From the NCBI RefSeq assembly GCF_031585635.1, contig NZ_CP134195.1, positions 2,604,001-2,668,000 of the forward strand: 64,000 nt of DNA, in the 5' to 3' direction. The position numbers were made by a program, and so were the translations under genes. Position 1 is the stretch's first letter, and the number at the start of each line of letters is the position of its first letter. Origin of the DNA: Paraburkholderia sp. FT54. GTDB lineage: Bacteria > Pseudomonadota > Gammaproteobacteria > Burkholderiales > Burkholderiaceae. The notes under the pieces are model-generated. The model made no database searches and was not told the DNA's origin. It saw only the letters and a program-made list of their open reading frames with translations. Below are positions 46,893 through 56,830 of the stretch, in pieces.

Positions 46893-48116
46893 CTAGCTCA
46901 GTTCACGCCGCGTATAAACGGTCTCGCCCGCGCGCACGACTCGCGCGCACAACGGACGTCCAATCCAGTAGGCCAACTCCGCCAGCGAATCGACCGACCA
47001 CACCGCGAAATCGGCCGCGCGTCCCGCTTCCAGCGAGCCGTGCCGATCCGCCTTGCCGAGCGCGCGCGCCGCATGTGAGGTCACGCCTTGCAGCACTTCG
47101 GGCACGGTCATGCGGAACAGCGTGGTGGCCATGTTCATCATCAGCAGCAGCGAGGTGGCGGGCGACGTGCCGGGGTTGCTGTCGGTCGAAATCGCGATCG
47201 GCACCTGATAGCGCCGCAGCAATGCCAAAGGAGGCAACTGCGTCTCGCGGATGAAGTAGTACGCGCCCGGCAACAGCACGGCCACCGTGCCGGCTTCCTT
47301 CATCGCGGCGACGCCGGCTTCGTCGAGAAATTCGAGGTGGTCGGCGGACAGCGCATGATGGCGCGCGGCGAGTGCCGTACCGCCGCCGTTCGAAAGTTGT
47401 TCGGCGTGCATTTTCACCGGCAGCCTGTAGCGCCCGGCCGCCTCGAAGACGCGCTCGCTTTGTTCCAGCGAAAAGCCGATGCGTTCGCAGAACACGTCGA
47501 CCGCGTCGACGAGGCCTTCATCGGCGAGCGCGGGCAGCATCGTGTTGCAGACTTCGTCGATGTACGCGTCGGCGCGGCCGGCGAACTCGGGCGGCAACGC
47601 GTGCGCGCCGAGAAACGTCGTGTAGACGGTCACAGGATAACGTTCGCCCAGTTGACGCGCGACGCGCAGCATCTTGCGCTCGCTGGCGAGGTCGAGGCCG
47701 TAGCCAGATTTGATCTCGACCGTGGTCACGCCTTCGGCGAGCAAGGGCTCGAGCCGTGCAGCGGACTGCTGGAATAGCGAGGCTTCGTCCGCGGCGCGCG
47801 TGGCGCGCACAGTGGAGACGATACCGCCGCCCTGCCGCGCGATTTCTTCGTAGCTCACGCCCGCGAGGCGCTGCGCGAATTCGTCCGCGCGCTGCCCGCC
47901 GTATACGAGATGCGTATGGCAATCGACGAGACCCGGCGTCACCCACGCGCCGTGCAGATCTTCGCGCGGCCATGCGGCGTAGTCGGCGGGTAATGAGGAC
48001 GCCGCGCCGAGCCACACGATCGTGCCGTTTTCAACGGCGATCGCGGCATCGGGCAGCGTGTGTTGGGGATCGCCCTGGGGGCAAAGTTTCAGGTGATGCC
48101 AGACGGTTTGCTTCAT
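46893..48116 (-). CDS. hutI: Imidazolonepropionase
   Basis: 407-residue metal-dependent amidohydrolase opening the ring of imidazolone-propionate to N-formimino-glutamate (third hut step). Metal-ligand HxH lies in [17 protein letters not shown]; others in [30 protein letters not shown] and [21 protein letters not shown]. Length normal (~405). It is followed closely by hutF. It starts 86 bases after hutD, the only sizeable gap in the hutU-hutF stretch. Confidence 0.97.
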   Translation of the reverse strand: MKQTVWHHLKLCPQGDPQHTLPDAAIAVENGTIVWLGAASSLPADYAAWPREDLHGAWVTPGLVDCHTHLVYGGQRADEFAQRLAGVSYEEIARQGGGIVSTVRATRAADEASLFQQSAARLEPLLAEGVTTVEIKSGYGLDLASERKMLRVARQLGERYPVTVYTTFLGAHALPPEFAGRADAYIDEVCNTMLPALADEGLVDAVDVFCERIGFSLEQSERVFEAAGRYRLPVKMHAEQLSNGGGTALAARHHALSADHLEFLDEAGVAAMKEAGTVAVLLPGAYYFIRETQLPPLALLRRYQVPIAISTDSNPGTSPATSLLLMMNMATTLFRMTVPEVLQGVTSHAARALGKADRHGSLEAGRAADFAVWSVDSLAELAYWIGRPLCARVVRAGETVYTRRELS

Positions 48117-48201
48117 CGCGTGCTCTTTGCAGCTTGTTGCGTGTCTGTGGTGATTCGCGTGCGCGTGCCGTGATGCGGCTGGTCGCGCACGCGAATCGTC
48201 G

Positions 48202-48858
48202 TCATCGTTGCGCGTAGTGGATGCTGATGGCGAGCAAGGCGCCCTCGCCTTCGACTACGCATGGCAGTGCATTCGGTGTGTCGACGCGCAGCGTGTCGCC
48301 GATCACGAGCGGCAGCGGTTGCGCGTCGCCCGCTGTGACCGACACAGAACCTTCCGCGCAATACAGGAGGACCACGTCGGCGGCAAGCGAGCGTTGCGTT
48401 GCCGCACGCCACACCTCCACTTCACCCTGCGCGGCGTCACGACGCACCATCAGGTTGAAGTCGCGCGTCGCGCCGTCGACCAGACGTGCGTCGATCCGCG
48501 CCTCGCCGGTGAAATGGGCCATGTCGAGCGCTTGCGTCAAAGCATGTGTCTTCACGCCATGCGCGCCATTATCGCCGTCCGCTTCATCGAGCAACATACC
48601 CGCGCCGGACAACAACACGAGTGTGCGATCGATGCCAGCAAAGCGCGAGAACGGTCCAGCTTGCGCGACATCGGCCACGCTCACCCGCCACACGAAGGCA
48701 TCGAGCCCCGCGCCTTCGGGAAACGCCGCCACTTCGCGCGTGACGCCGCCGCCGTTCTTCCACGGCGCCGCCACGAGCTCGGCGCCGCGAATCAGCGTGA
48801 GGGTTGCCCCGCTGCCGACTGGCGTGCTGTGAGGCGTGTTTTGAAGCGCCACGCTCAA
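48202..48858 (-). CDS. hutD: HutD family protein
   Basis: 218-residue cupin-like protein of the HutD family, found in many proteobacterial hut operons. In Pseudomonas it is thought to set an upper limit on hut expression, perhaps by sensing an intermediate. Seen: [49 protein letters not shown]. Its start overlaps the hutU stop by four bases, so translation is coupled. No enzymatic residues are apparent. Confidence 0.92.
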   Translation of the reverse strand: MSVALQNTPHSTPVGSGATLTLIRGAELVAAPWKNGGGVTREVAAFPEGAGLDAFVWRVSVADVAQAGPFSRFAGIDRTLVLLSGAGMLLDEADGDNGAHGVKTHALTQALDMAHFTGEARIDARLVDGATRDFNLMVRRDAAQGEVEVWRAATQRSLAADVVLLYCAEGSVSVTAGDAQPLPLVIGDTLRVDTPNALPCVVEGEGALLAISIHYAQR

Positions 48859-50543
48859 CGGCCCAGCATCGGCAGATTCAGACCTGCCTCGCGCGCCGTT
48901 TCCTGCGCGAGTTCATAGCCCGCATCCGCGTGACGCATCACGCCGGTCGCCGGATCGTTGAACAGTACGCGGCCGAGGCGCTCTTTCGCCGCATCCGTGC
49001 CGTCCGCGACGATCACCACGCCCGAGTGCTGGCTAAAGCCCATGCCGACACCGCCGCCGTGATGCAGCGATACCCACGATGCACCACCTGCCGTATTCAA
49101 CAACGCGTTGAGCAGCGGCCAGTCGCTGACCGCGTCCGAGCCGTCCTTCATCGATTCGGTTTCGCGATTCGGGCTCGCCACCGAACCGGTGTCGAGGTGA
49201 TCGCGGCCGATCACGATCGGCGCCTTCAACTCGCCGTTCCTGACCATTTCGTTGAACGCCTGGCCCAGACGATAGCGGTCCTTCACGCCGACCCAGCAGA
49301 TCCGCGCCGGCAGGCCCTGGAATGCGATACGTTCGCGCGCCATGTCGAGCCAGTTGTGCAGATGCGGATCGTCCGGGATCAGTTCCTTGACCTTCGCATC
49401 GGTTTTGTAGATGTCTTCCGGATCGCCCGACAGCGCAACCCAGCGGAACGGGCCCTTGCCTTCGCAGAAGAGCGGCCGGATATACGCCGGCACGAAGCCC
49501 GGGAAATCGAACGCGTTTTCAACGCCCATTTCCAGTGCCATCTGACGGATGTTGTTGCCGTAGTCGAGCGTGGCCGCGCCGCGTTCCTGCAGCGTCAGCA
49601 TGGCCTGCACCTGCTTGGCCATCGACTGCTTGGCCGGCAGCACGATGCTGTCCGGCACGGTTTTCTGACGCTCGCGCCAGTCTTCGACATTCCAGCCTTG
49701 CGGCAGGTAGCCGTGAATCGGATCGTGCGCGCTGGTCTGGTCGGTCACGCAATCCGGCGTGATGCCGCGCGTCACGCATTCAGCGAACACATCCGCTGCG
49801 TTGCCGAGCAGGCCGATCGACACCGGCTTGCCTGCCTTCTTCGCTTCTTCGAGCATGGCGAGGGCTTCGTCGAGCGTCGCCGCTTTCTTGTCGACGTAGC
49901 GCGTCTTCAGACGGAAGTCGATACGCGTCTCGTCGCATTCCACGGCGATCATCGAGAAGCCAGCCATGGTCGCCGCCAGCGGTTGCGCGCCGCCCATGCC
50001 GCCCAAGCCGCCCGTCAGAATCCAGCGGCCCGACGGATCGCCGTTGAAATGCTGGTTCGCCACCGAGAAAAACGTCTCGTAGGTGCCCTGCACGATGCCC
50101 TGGCTGCCGATGTAGATCCAGCTGCCCGCCGTCATCTGGCCGTACATCATCAGGCCCTTGCGATCGAGTTCGTGGAAATGTTCCCACGTCGCCCAATGCG
50201 GCACCAGATTCGAATTCGCCAGCAGCACGCGCGGCGCATCGGCATGCGTGCGGAACACGCCGACCGGCTTGCCCGATTGAATCAACAGCGTTTCGTTTTC
50301 TTCGAGATCCTTCAGCGACTTGAGAATCTGATCGAAGCAATCCCAGTTGCGCGCGGCCCGGCCGATACCGCCGTACACGACCAGCGCATGCGGATGCTCG
50401 GCGACTTCCGGATCCAGATTGTTCTGGATCATGCGATACGCGGCTTCCGCGATCCAGGTCTTGCAGGTCTTTTCCGCGCCGCGCGGTGCGCGGATCGTGC
50501 GGGTGGGATCGAGACGCGGGTCGATGTGCTTCGGGTTGTTCAT
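48855..50543 (-). CDS. hutU: Urocanate hydratase
   Basis: 562-residue NAD-dependent urocanase, second hut step (urocanate to imidazolone-propionate). N-terminal [54 protein letters not shown] (NAD site), and [15 protein letters not shown] with the conserved Cys are visible, as is the C-terminal [13 protein letters not shown]. Length is normal. It follows hutC by 63 bases. Confidence 0.98.
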   Translation of the reverse strand: MNNPKHIDPRLDPTRTIRAPRGAEKTCKTWIAEAAYRMIQNNLDPEVAEHPHALVVYGGIGRAARNWDCFDQILKSLKDLEENETLLIQSGKPVGVFRTHADAPRVLLANSNLVPHWATWEHFHELDRKGLMMYGQMTAGSWIYIGSQGIVQGTYETFFSVANQHFNGDPSGRWILTGGLGGMGGAQPLAATMAGFSMIAVECDETRIDFRLKTRYVDKKAATLDEALAMLEEAKKAGKPVSIGLLGNAADVFAECVTRGITPDCVTDQTSAHDPIHGYLPQGWNVEDWRERQKTVPDSIVLPAKQSMAKQVQAMLTLQERGAATLDYGNNIRQMALEMGVENAFDFPGFVPAYIRPLFCEGKGPFRWVALSGDPEDIYKTDAKVKELIPDDPHLHNWLDMARERIAFQGLPARICWVGVKDRYRLGQAFNEMVRNGELKAPIVIGRDHLDTGSVASPNRETESMKDGSDAVSDWPLLNALLNTAGGASWVSLHHGGGVGMGFSQHSGVVIVADGTDAAKERLGRVLFNDPATGVMRHADAGYELAQETAREAGLNLPMLGR

Positions 50544-50606
50544 GATGGCCCTCGGGAATGCTTGAAGATGGTCGAAAAAAATTCGGGTACGGCAAAAACA
50601 GAGACG

Positions 50607-51302
50607 TCAGAAATGTCCGGTGAAGCGATAACGGCTGCCGGGATGCCAGAGATTGGCGATCGAGGCGACCTGGCTTTGCGACCACGTGCGCCGGTGCAGC
50701 ACGAGGCACGGCTCGAGTTCATCCATGGTCAGCAACTCGCGCGTATCGCCGTCAGCAGCCAAAGCTTCGATGCGGTACTCGACCCGCTGCAACGGCGCGA
50801 CGCGCACGAGATACTGGTTCGGCGTGGTGTTCGTGAAGTCCTGCAGCGCGTACTCGGGCGCGACCGCCGGATTGACCCAGCGCTCTTCGAGTTGCACTGG
50901 CTCGTCGTTTTCGAAATGCAGCACACGCGAATGAAACACCGGACTGCCCGCGCTCACCAGCATTTCCTCGGCGAGCGCTTCGTCGGCGATACTCGCGCCG
51001 ATGTGCAGCACGTTCGCCTGATAGCGATGACCGCGCGCGACGATTTCGTCGGAGATGCTGCGGATCGCCACCAGCGTCGATTCGTACTTGGGACGGGCCA
51101 CGAAGGTGCCCGAGCCTTGCACACGCGTGAGCACCTGCTCCGAGGTCAGCTCGCGCAACGCGCGGTTGACCGTCATGCGCGCCACGTTGAATTCGCGCGC
51201 GAGCTCGTTTTCGGAGGGCACCTGGTCGCCTTCAGCCCATTCGCCCGCATGGATGCGCGCGAGGATGAAGTCCTTGATGCCCTGATAGGCCGGTGCGTTC
51301 AT
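50607..51302 (-). CDS. hutC: Histidine utilisation repressor, GntR family
   Basis: 231-residue GntR/UTRA repressor. The N-terminal winged helix (residues ~5-72, VPSENELAREFNVARMTVNRALRELTSEQVLTRVQGSGTFVA) is followed by a UTRA ligand domain (~90-225). In known systems HutC binds hut operators and is released by urocanate. It is encoded between hutH and hutU within the operon it should control, giving autoregulation. Palindromic TTGTATATACAA sites upstream of hutH are its probable targets. Confidence 0.95.
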   Translation of the reverse strand: MNAPAYQGIKDFILARIHAGEWAEGDQVPSENELAREFNVARMTVNRALRELTSEQVLTRVQGSGTFVARPKYESTLVAIRSISDEIVARGHRYQANVLHIGASIADEALAEEMLVSAGSPVFHSRVLHFENDEPVQLEERWVNPAVAPEYALQDFTNTTPNQYLVRVAPLQRVEYRIEALAADGDTRELLTMDELEPCLVLHRRTWSQSQVASIANLWHPGSRYRFTGHF

Positions 51303-51327
51303 TGACTTGCTGTGCCTCGCTGGCTGC

Positions 51328-52851
51328 TTACTGTTCGGACGCGAAGGAGAGCGGGCTCAGTTTCGCGATCGCGCCGTCCTGCACGAGCTTGGTGACAGCG
51401 GCGATATCCGGCGCGAAGTAGTGATCGAGTTCGTAATGCGCGACGTCCTTTCGCACCGTGTCCATCACTTTCTGCAGGCTCGGGCTGGTCTTGTGCGGCG
51501 CGCGCAGATCGACGCCTTGCGCGGCGGCGAGCAGTTCGATCGACAGAATGTTCGCGGTGTTTTCAGCAATGTCGCCGAGCTTGCGCGCGGCGAAGGTCGC
51601 CATCGACACGTGATCTTCCTGGTTCGCGGACGTGGGCAGCGAATCGACCGAAGCCGGATGCGCGAGCGTCTTGTTTTCCGAGGCGAGCGCGGCGGCCGTG
51701 ACGTGCGCGATCATGAAGCCCGAATTCACACCGCCGTCGCGTACGAGGAACGGCGGCAGGCCCGACAGCGTCGCATCGATCAGCAGCGCGATACGGCGTT
51801 CGGCCAGCGCGCCGATTTCGGCGGCGGCGAGCGCGAGGTTGTCCGCGGCAAACGCGACGGGCTCAGCGTGGAAGTTACCGCCCGACAGCACTTCGCCGGT
51901 GTCCGGGAAAATCAGCGGATTGTCGGAGACGGCGTTTGCCTCCAGCAGCAGCACGTTGGCGGCGTGGCGCATCTGGTCCAGACATGCGCCCATCACTTGC
52001 GGCTGGCAGCGCAGGCTGTACGGGTCCTGCACCTTGTCGCAATCGGCGTGCGAGACGTTGATGCCCGAGCCTTGCAACAGCGAGCGGTAGGCAGCGGCCG
52101 CGTCGATCTGGCCTTGATGGCCGCGCAGTTCGTGAATGCGCGCGTCGAACGGCTTGACCGAACCCATTGCCGCATCCACCGACAACGCGCCCGACACCAG
52201 CGCGGTGCGGTACAGGTCTTCGATGGCGAACATGTTGTAGAGCGCGAGCGCGGTCGAAGCCTGCGTGCCGTTCAGCAGCGCGAGGCCTTCCTTGGCCTGC
52301 AGCGTGAGCGGCTTGAGGCCGACGAGCGCGAGGCCTTCGGTGGCCGGCATGCGCTCGCCCTTGGCGAACACTTCGCCGACGCCGAGTAGCGTTGCCGACA
52401 TATGCGCGAGCGGCGCAAGGTCGCCCGATGCGCCGACCGAACCCTTCACTGGGATGACCGGCAGCACGTCGGCGTTGTACAGCGTGATCAGCGCTTCCAT
52501 CACTTCGCGGCGAATGCCCGAGTGACCACGGCCGAGGCTCGACAGCTTCAGTGCGATCAACAGACGCACGACCGGACGCGACATCGGCTCACCCACGCCT
52601 ACTGCATGCGATAGCACCAGATTGCGTTGCAGCAGTTCGAGCTGGTCGCGCGGAATATGCGTGCTGGCGAGGCGCCCGAAGCCGGTGTTGATACCGTAGG
52701 CCGGCTCGCCTTTCGCGGCGATATCGGCGACGGCTTGCGCGCAGGCGTCGATCGCGGCGTGGCTGGCGGGATCGAGTTGCAATGCGACATGTTCGCGTGC
52801 GATCTGGCGCAGTTGCGGGAGAGTCAGGTAGCCGGGCTTCAGATTCATCAT
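51328..52851 (-). CDS. hutH: Histidine ammonia-lyase
   Basis: 507-residue first enzyme of the pathway: histidine to trans-urocanate plus NH3. The Ala141-Ser142-Gly143 triad in [14 protein letters not shown] cyclises to the MIO electrophile. Other family motifs: [28 protein letters not shown]. The start at 52851 is chosen for AGGACG eight bases upstream and the family length (~507-510); a longer open frame upstream runs through the operator region. It is the first gene of the minus-strand hut operon. Confidence 0.98.
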   Translation of the reverse strand: MMNLKPGYLTLPQLRQIAREHVALQLDPASHAAIDACAQAVADIAAKGEPAYGINTGFGRLASTHIPRDQLELLQRNLVLSHAVGVGEPMSRPVVRLLIALKLSSLGRGHSGIRREVMEALITLYNADVLPVIPVKGSVGASGDLAPLAHMSATLLGVGEVFAKGERMPATEGLALVGLKPLTLQAKEGLALLNGTQASTALALYNMFAIEDLYRTALVSGALSVDAAMGSVKPFDARIHELRGHQGQIDAAAAYRSLLQGSGINVSHADCDKVQDPYSLRCQPQVMGACLDQMRHAANVLLLEANAVSDNPLIFPDTGEVLSGGNFHAEPVAFAADNLALAAAEIGALAERRIALLIDATLSGLPPFLVRDGGVNSGFMIAHVTAAALASENKTLAHPASVDSLPTSANQEDHVSMATFAARKLGDIAENTANILSIELLAAAQGVDLRAPHKTSPSLQKVMDTVRKDVAHYELDHYFAPDIAAVTKLVQDGAIAKLSPLSFASEQ

Positions 52852-52861
52852 GGTTGTCGTC

Positions 52862-52873
52862 CTGTCTATACAA
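52862..52873. promoter_or_regulatory. Imperfect HutC-like operator half match
   Basis: CTGTCTATACAA, differing at two positions from the perfect palindrome TTGTATATACAA located 38 bases further upstream of hutH. It lies only 11 bases before the hutH start. Possible weak repressor site. Confidence 0.35.
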
Positions 52874-52899
52874 TTTGAGAGAAGTCTAGCGGCGTCGGC

Positions 52900-52911
52900 T
52901 TGTATATACAA
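52900..52911. promoter_or_regulatory. HutC operator upstream of hutH
   Basis: TTGTATATACAA, a perfect 12-base palindrome, 49 bases upstream of the hutH start. This TTGTATATACAA/TGTATATACA type is the known recognition sequence class of HutC repressors. With hutC in the same operon it gives urocanate-responsive control. Confidence 0.8.
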
Positions 52912-53041
52912 CTCGTTTTTTGAGGTTTTGGCCTGGGGGTTTCCATTAGCGCGGGATGCAGGCTTGGCTTGGATCTTGCCATCACGGCGATTTGCGGCGG
53001 CCGTGCGCTGCGGCTCCTTTCCAGGCGAAGCGGATCTCAAC

Positions 53042-53053
53042 TTGTATATACAC
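53042..53053. promoter_or_regulatory. Second HutC-like operator further upstream
   Basis: TTGTATATACAC, one mismatch to the perfect palindrome at 52900, 142 bases away. Two sites at this spacing could allow looping or mark a second promoter. The lower GC of these sites stands out in the GC-rich surroundings. Confidence 0.65.
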
Positions 53054-53153
53054 GTTCAAAATGGCAGGCGCGAGGCGGACAAAAAGATTTCGCCCGCGAA
53101 CCGGCGCGCTTCGCTGCCGATAAGAGCGTTATAGGAGAGGCGGCCCACGACGC

Positions 53154-53189
53154 AAAAAAAGCCCGCGTGCTTTGGCGAGCCGCAGGCTT
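53154..53189 (-). terminator. Intrinsic terminator after the LysR gene
   Basis: On the minus strand AAGCCTGCG, a 13-base loop, CGCGGGCTT, then T's (A-run at 53154-53160 on plus). The 9-bp stem contains one G-T pair. It lies 35 bases after the LysR stop and separates it from the hut regulatory region. Confidence 0.75.
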
Positions 53190-53223
53190 CGTTTCAACCA
53201 GGTGAATGAATGGAACGGTGCTG

Positions 53224-54132
53224 CTAGAGCTGCACGCGCGCCGCGATGAAATCCAGGAAGCACTGCACGCGCCCCGCCAGCGACGCGCTCTGGTAATACA
53301 CCGCGCTCACCCGCTGCCGCTCGTCTGCCAGCACGTTGCCGAGGATCGGCACGAGACGCTTCTCGCGCACATCGGCCGCGCTCATGAAGTTGGCAAGACA
53401 CGCGATTCCCCAGCCCGACAGCGCCAGTTGCCGCAATGTCTCGCCGCTCGACGCGGTGATGGCCGGCTCGATCTTCAGCGACTCGGCCCCGCTCTTGCGT
53501 CCTTGCCGCAATGGCCAACGATTCAGATGCTCCGGCGCCGTGAAGCCGATCAGCCGATGCTCGCGCAACGCTTCCACCGATTTCGGCTCGCCATATTCGG
53601 CCAGATACGCCGGGCTCGCGAGCACGCTCAGCTTGCTGGTGCCGAGGGCGCGCGCATGCAAAGTCGAATCCTGCAACTCGCCGATCCGGATCGCGATGTC
53701 CACCTTCTGCTCCAGCAGATCCACGATCCGCTCGTTGCTGGTCAGCTCCAGCCTGATCTCCGGATACTGCGCCGAGAAAGCCGTCATATGCGGCGCCACG
53801 CAATGCAGCATGAAGGGCGACGCGGCATCGACACGCAGGCGCCCCGAAGGCCGCTCGCGTCCGCGCGTGACGGACTCCTCGGCCTCTTCCATCGCGTCCA
53901 GAATCGCCCGCGCGCGTTGCAGGAAAGTCTCGCCCTCTTCGGTCAGCTGCAGACGGCGCGTCGTGCGCCGCACCAGCGCGGTATCGAGTTTCTTTTCGAG
54001 GCGCGTGAGCGCGCGGCTCACGCCGGAGACGGTTTGGCCCAACTTCTCCGCAGCCGCGGTGATCGAGCCGCTGTCGATCACCGTGACGAACACCAGCAAC
54101 TCGTCCGTGGAAGTTTTCATTGTTGATTTCAA
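53224..54132 (-). CDS. LysR-family transcription regulator
   Basis: 302-residue LysR-type regulator: N-terminal winged helix (residues ~8-66, SGSITAAAEKLGQTVSGVSRALTRLEKKLDTALVRRTTRRLQLTEEG) and a periplasmic-binding-like effector domain (~90-295). It is divergent from the epimerase-like gene (start to start ~95 bases), the usual layout for LysR regulator and target. Effector unknown. The intergenic AT-rich stretch with TGATTT repeats near 54122-54150 is a likely site. Confidence 0.95.
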   Translation of the reverse strand: MKSTMKTSTDELLVFVTVIDSGSITAAAEKLGQTVSGVSRALTRLEKKLDTALVRRTTRRLQLTEEGETFLQRARAILDAMEEAEESVTRGRERPSGRLRVDAASPFMLHCVAPHMTAFSAQYPEIRLELTSNERIVDLLEQKVDIAIRIGELQDSTLHARALGTSKLSVLASPAYLAEYGEPKSVEALREHRLIGFTAPEHLNRWPLRQGRKSGAESLKIEPAITASSGETLRQLALSGWGIACLANFMSAADVREKRLVPILGNVLADERQRVSAVYYQSASLAGRVQCFLDFIAARVQL

Positions 54133-54226
54133 ATCAAGTTTGATTTGAGACTAACACGCTTTTTGCGAGAATCAACACGGCGGATACTGCGTGCATGTCA
54201 TCGTGTTTCTCATCAAGGAGAACGTC

Positions 54227-55132
54227 TTGAAGATTTTCATCACAGGTGCAAGCGGTTTTATCGGCGGCTCGATTGCGGCGCATCTCGCGCGCGCCGGCCA
54301 CACTGTCCGCGGTCTGATCCGCAACGCTGAACATGGCGCCGAACTGAAGCGGCTCGGTATTGAACCCGTGATCGGCACACTCGACGACCGCGCGTTGCTG
54401 ATCGCCGAAGCACAAGCCGCCGACGCCGTCATCAACGCCGCGAGCAGCGATCATGCAGGCGCGGTGAAGGCGCTGATCGACGGGCTCGCCGGCTCCGGCA
54501 AAACGTTTCTGCATACGAGCGGTTCGAGCATCGTCGGCGATGCGTCGGGCGGCGAAGCGGGTCAGGCGCGCATCTATCACGAAGACGCGCTGCCCGAGCC
54601 GACCGCCGACAAGGCCGCGCGCGTCGCGATCGATCAGTTCGTGCTCGATGCCGCGCAGCGGAACATCCGCTCGGCCGTGTTGTGCAACACGCTGATCTAT
54701 GGCCATGGCGCAGTGCCGGGCAGCGCGAGCGTGCAACTGCCGCGCCTCGTGCGTCAGGCGCAGAAAAGCGGCGTGGTGCGCCATGTGGGCAGCGGCGGCA
54801 ACATCTGGTCGAACGTGTTCATCGACGATGTCGCCGAACTGTATCGCCTCGCGTTGGATAAGACGCCGGCGGGCACCTTCTACTTCGTCGAAAGCGGCGA
54901 AGCGTCGTTCCGCGACATGAGCGCCGCGATCGCGCGCGCGATGAAGCTCGGCGAGCCGCAGGACTGGCCGCTCGAAGACGCGCAAAAGGAATGGGGCTAC
55001 GAAATGGCTTCGTATGGCCTCGGCTCGAATAGCCGCGTGCGCGGCGAGCGCGCCCGCAAGCTCCTTGGATGGCAACCGGAGCGCGCTTCAGTGATCGACT
55101 GGATCGAGCACGACATGATGTCCAGGGCGTAA
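54227..55132 (+). CDS. NAD(P)-binding epimerase/reductase-like protein
   Basis: 301-residue extended short-chain dehydrogenase-like protein. The Rossmann motif GASGFIGG stands at residues ~7-14 after MKIFIT. The usual catalytic Tyr-x3-Lys is not evident, so it may be atypical (NmrA-like or a nucleoside-diphosphate-sugar epimerase relative). The TTG at 54227 is chosen because AAGGAG lies seven bases upstream and the nucleotide fold starts there; an ATG 12 codons earlier has no such site. Divergent LysR gene probably controls it. Substrate unknown. Confidence 0.9.
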   Translation: MKIFITGASGFIGGSIAAHLARAGHTVRGLIRNAEHGAELKRLGIEPVIGTLDDRALLIAEAQAADAVINAASSDHAGAVKALIDGLAGSGKTFLHTSGSSIVGDASGGEAGQARIYHEDALPEPTADKAARVAIDQFVLDAAQRNIRSAVLCNTLIYGHGAVPGSASVQLPRLVRQAQKSGVVRHVGSGGNIWSNVFIDDVAELYRLALDKTPAGTFYFVESGEASFRDMSAAIARAMKLGEPQDWPLEDAQKEWGYEMASYGLGSNSRVRGERARKLLGWQPERASVIDWIEHDMMSRA

Positions 55133-55241
55133 TTTGTGTAAGCGTCGTCGTTGCGAATCCGTAAGCTCGACTCGATAGAATCGCGCTCACCCGATCGTGC
55201 GGTTCGACAATCCGAGCCGCACACGAGCCCGGATTTAATCG

Positions 55242-55424
55242 ATGACTTTGGCGCTGAATTTCGATTGGCTAACTAATCTGCTGGCGATTCTCTTCGTCGT
55301 GGCGTGTCTCTACGATGCACGCTACGACGAATACGGCACGTTGACGCTGTCGGCGGCCGCGATGGGACTCGTCGTGATGGCGATCGAACTGTTCCTCAGG
55401 CCCTCCTTTGATATGTCGCTCTGA
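55242..55424 (+). CDS. Small hypothetical membrane protein
   Basis: 60-residue protein with two probable membrane helices (residues ~9-25 and ~34-52) joined by a short acidic loop (YDARYDEYG). No family recognised. It has no strong ribosome site. A LuxR-type fragment in the overlapping frame begins at its stop, so this could be an ordinary small gene beside decayed DNA. Confidence 0.55.
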   Translation: MTLALNFDWLTNLLAILFVVACLYDARYDEYGTLTLSAAAMGLVVMAIELFLRPSFDMSL

Positions 55425-55561
55425 AGATAAGCGCGGAAAAACCGACGATCTCGTTCGAGACCGTGCGCGCGCACAAGAAGCACATCTATACGAAGCCGAA
55501 CGTCAACTCGCAATCGGAACTGTTCGCGCTGTTCCATGAAGCGGGACGCCAGCGTGCATGA
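55424..55561 (+). pseudogene. C-terminal fragment of a LuxR-type helix-turn-helix
   Basis: About 45 codons include ISFETVRAHKKHIYTKPNVN and SQSELFALFHEA, then a stop. This is the recognition-helix half of a LuxR/FixJ HTH (usual form ISxxTVKxHxxxIYxKLxVxSRxEL). The rest of the domain and any sensor are missing, and Leu in the KL motif is Pro here, so it is almost certainly non-functional. It sits between a small membrane gene and DUF899. Confidence 0.75.
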
Positions 55562-55604
55562 GGTCCCGCTTCATGACGCGAACCCGAGTTAGCGCCACGG
55601 TCCG

Positions 55605-56342
55605 TCAAGAACCACACGCGGCGCAGCCGCCTTGCGGCTTCTCTTCATAGCGGTCGTGATGCCTGACCCAGTCGGTCAGACTGCCTTCTTCATTGCGGCC
55701 CTTCGGCGTGACGTCGAGATGCGCGTAGGTGTTGATGAAGCGTTCATCGCCACGTCCATAGCAGGAATACGTGTGATACACGTCGCCCCTTTCGTCCTTG
55801 TAGAACACGCTGTGCCCGTGTTGCTCGTCGATGCCGACGTCCTGCTCGGTGAAGTTGTAGAACGCCTTCTTGCCCGCCAGCTGTTCGGGCGTGAACGACA
55901 CGTGATAGTCGAAATTGAAATCACTGCCGCTCGATGATACCCACGGGAAGGTCCAGCCCATGCGTTTCTTGAAGCCCTCGATCTTCGCGAGCGGCGCATG
56001 CGACACCGTCACGTACGAGACATCGTGATGCTCGAGATGCGTGACGATGCCGGTCATGTGATCCGACAGGAACGAGCAGCCGACGCAGCCCTCTTCCCAA
56101 TCCGCGCCCAACATGAAGTGATAGACGATCAACTGGCTGCGTCCGTCGAACAGATCGGCGAGTGTCTTGCGGCCGTGCGGCGTATCGAAGGTGTAAGTCT
56201 TGTCGACCTTGACCCAAGGCAGCGCGCGACGTTTGCGCGCGAGTTCGTCGCCGGCGCGCATGTGCGCTTTTTCTTCCGCTAGTAATGACCTGCTGGCCGC
56301 CAACCATTCGTCTCGCGAGCCAATACGATGTTGCGGTTCCAT
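55605..56342 (-). CDS. DUF899 family thioredoxin-like protein
   Basis: 245-residue DUF899 protein: LLAEEKAHMRAGDELARKRRALPWVKVDKTYTFDTP, LIVYHFMLGADWEEGCVGCSFLSDHM with two Cys (C-x2-C, thioredoxin-like), and a Cys-rich C-terminus GGCAACGS. These proteins are commonly encoded beside ArsR-SRPBCC pairs, as here; their function is unknown. The start at 56342 follows AAAGGAGACGGAT, preferred over ATG 56405, which overlaps the SRPBCC gene end. The three genes are on one strand and likely form an operon. Confidence 0.9.
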   Translation of the reverse strand: MEPQHRIGSRDEWLAASRSLLAEEKAHMRAGDELARKRRALPWVKVDKTYTFDTPHGRKTLADLFDGRSQLIVYHFMLGADWEEGCVGCSFLSDHMTGIVTHLEHHDVSYVTVSHAPLAKIEGFKKRMGWTFPWVSSSGSDFNFDYHVSFTPEQLAGKKAFYNFTEQDVGIDEQHGHSVFYKDERGDVYHTYSCYGRGDERFINTYAHLDVTPKGRNEEGSLTDWVRHHDRYEEKPQGGCAACGS

Positions 56343-56401
56343 ATCCGTCTCCTTTCCCTGCGTCATGCAGACCAGATCGGCGTACTCGAATTCAAACCAG
56401 C

Positions 56402-56830
56402 TCAAGCCACGTAGCGTTCCAGCGAATCGATTCCATCGGTCCAGCCGCGGCGATGATCCTCACATTGCGCGTCGTCGGCGAGACGTTCGTGCGTGAGGGT
56501 GAGCCACGTGCCGTCGCCGTCCGGTTCCAGCAGCAGCGTGACCTGCGATTCATGCTCCGGGCTGTAGCGCCACACCCACGTGAAGACTAGCTTGCGCTCG
56601 GGCACCACCTCCAGATAGCGGCCGTTGACCTCGACCTCGTTGCCGTCCGGCTTGCGATACACGATCGCGTAACGTCCGTCGACGCGCACATCCAGTTCCG
56701 CGCGCACCACGTCCGCACCGCCCGGATGCATCCATGTCATGAACTGCGCCGGCTCCGTCCAGGCGCGGAAGACTTTGGCGGGCGCGGCGTTGAGACGCCG
56801 CTGGAGGGTGAGGCTGGGCTGGGTGGACAT
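56402..56830 (-). CDS. SRPBCC (AHSA1-like) domain protein
   Basis: 142-residue START/SRPBCC fold protein of the AHSA1 family (MSTQPSLTLQRRLNAAPAKVFRAWTEPAQFMTWMHPGG ... GNEVEVNGRYLEVVPERKLVFTW, TLTHERLADDAQCEDHRRGWTDGIDSLERYV). These bind small hydrophobic ligands or chaperone clients. The start 56830 is chosen by family N-terminus, with GAGGAA upstream. Its 5' end overlaps the 3' end of the ArsR gene by 94 bases in another frame. Confidence 0.9.
   Translation of the reverse strand: MSTQPSLTLQRRLNAAPAKVFRAWTEPAQFMTWMHPGGADVVRAELDVRVDGRYAIVYRKPDGNEVEVNGRYLEVVPERKLVFTWVWRYSPEHESQVTLLLEPDGDGTWLTLTHERLADDAQCEDHRRGWTDGIDSLERYVA

Noticed and set aside
48804-51305. 833-codon plus-strand frame opposite hutU/hutC
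   Set aside because: Antisense shadow of well-recognised hut genes.
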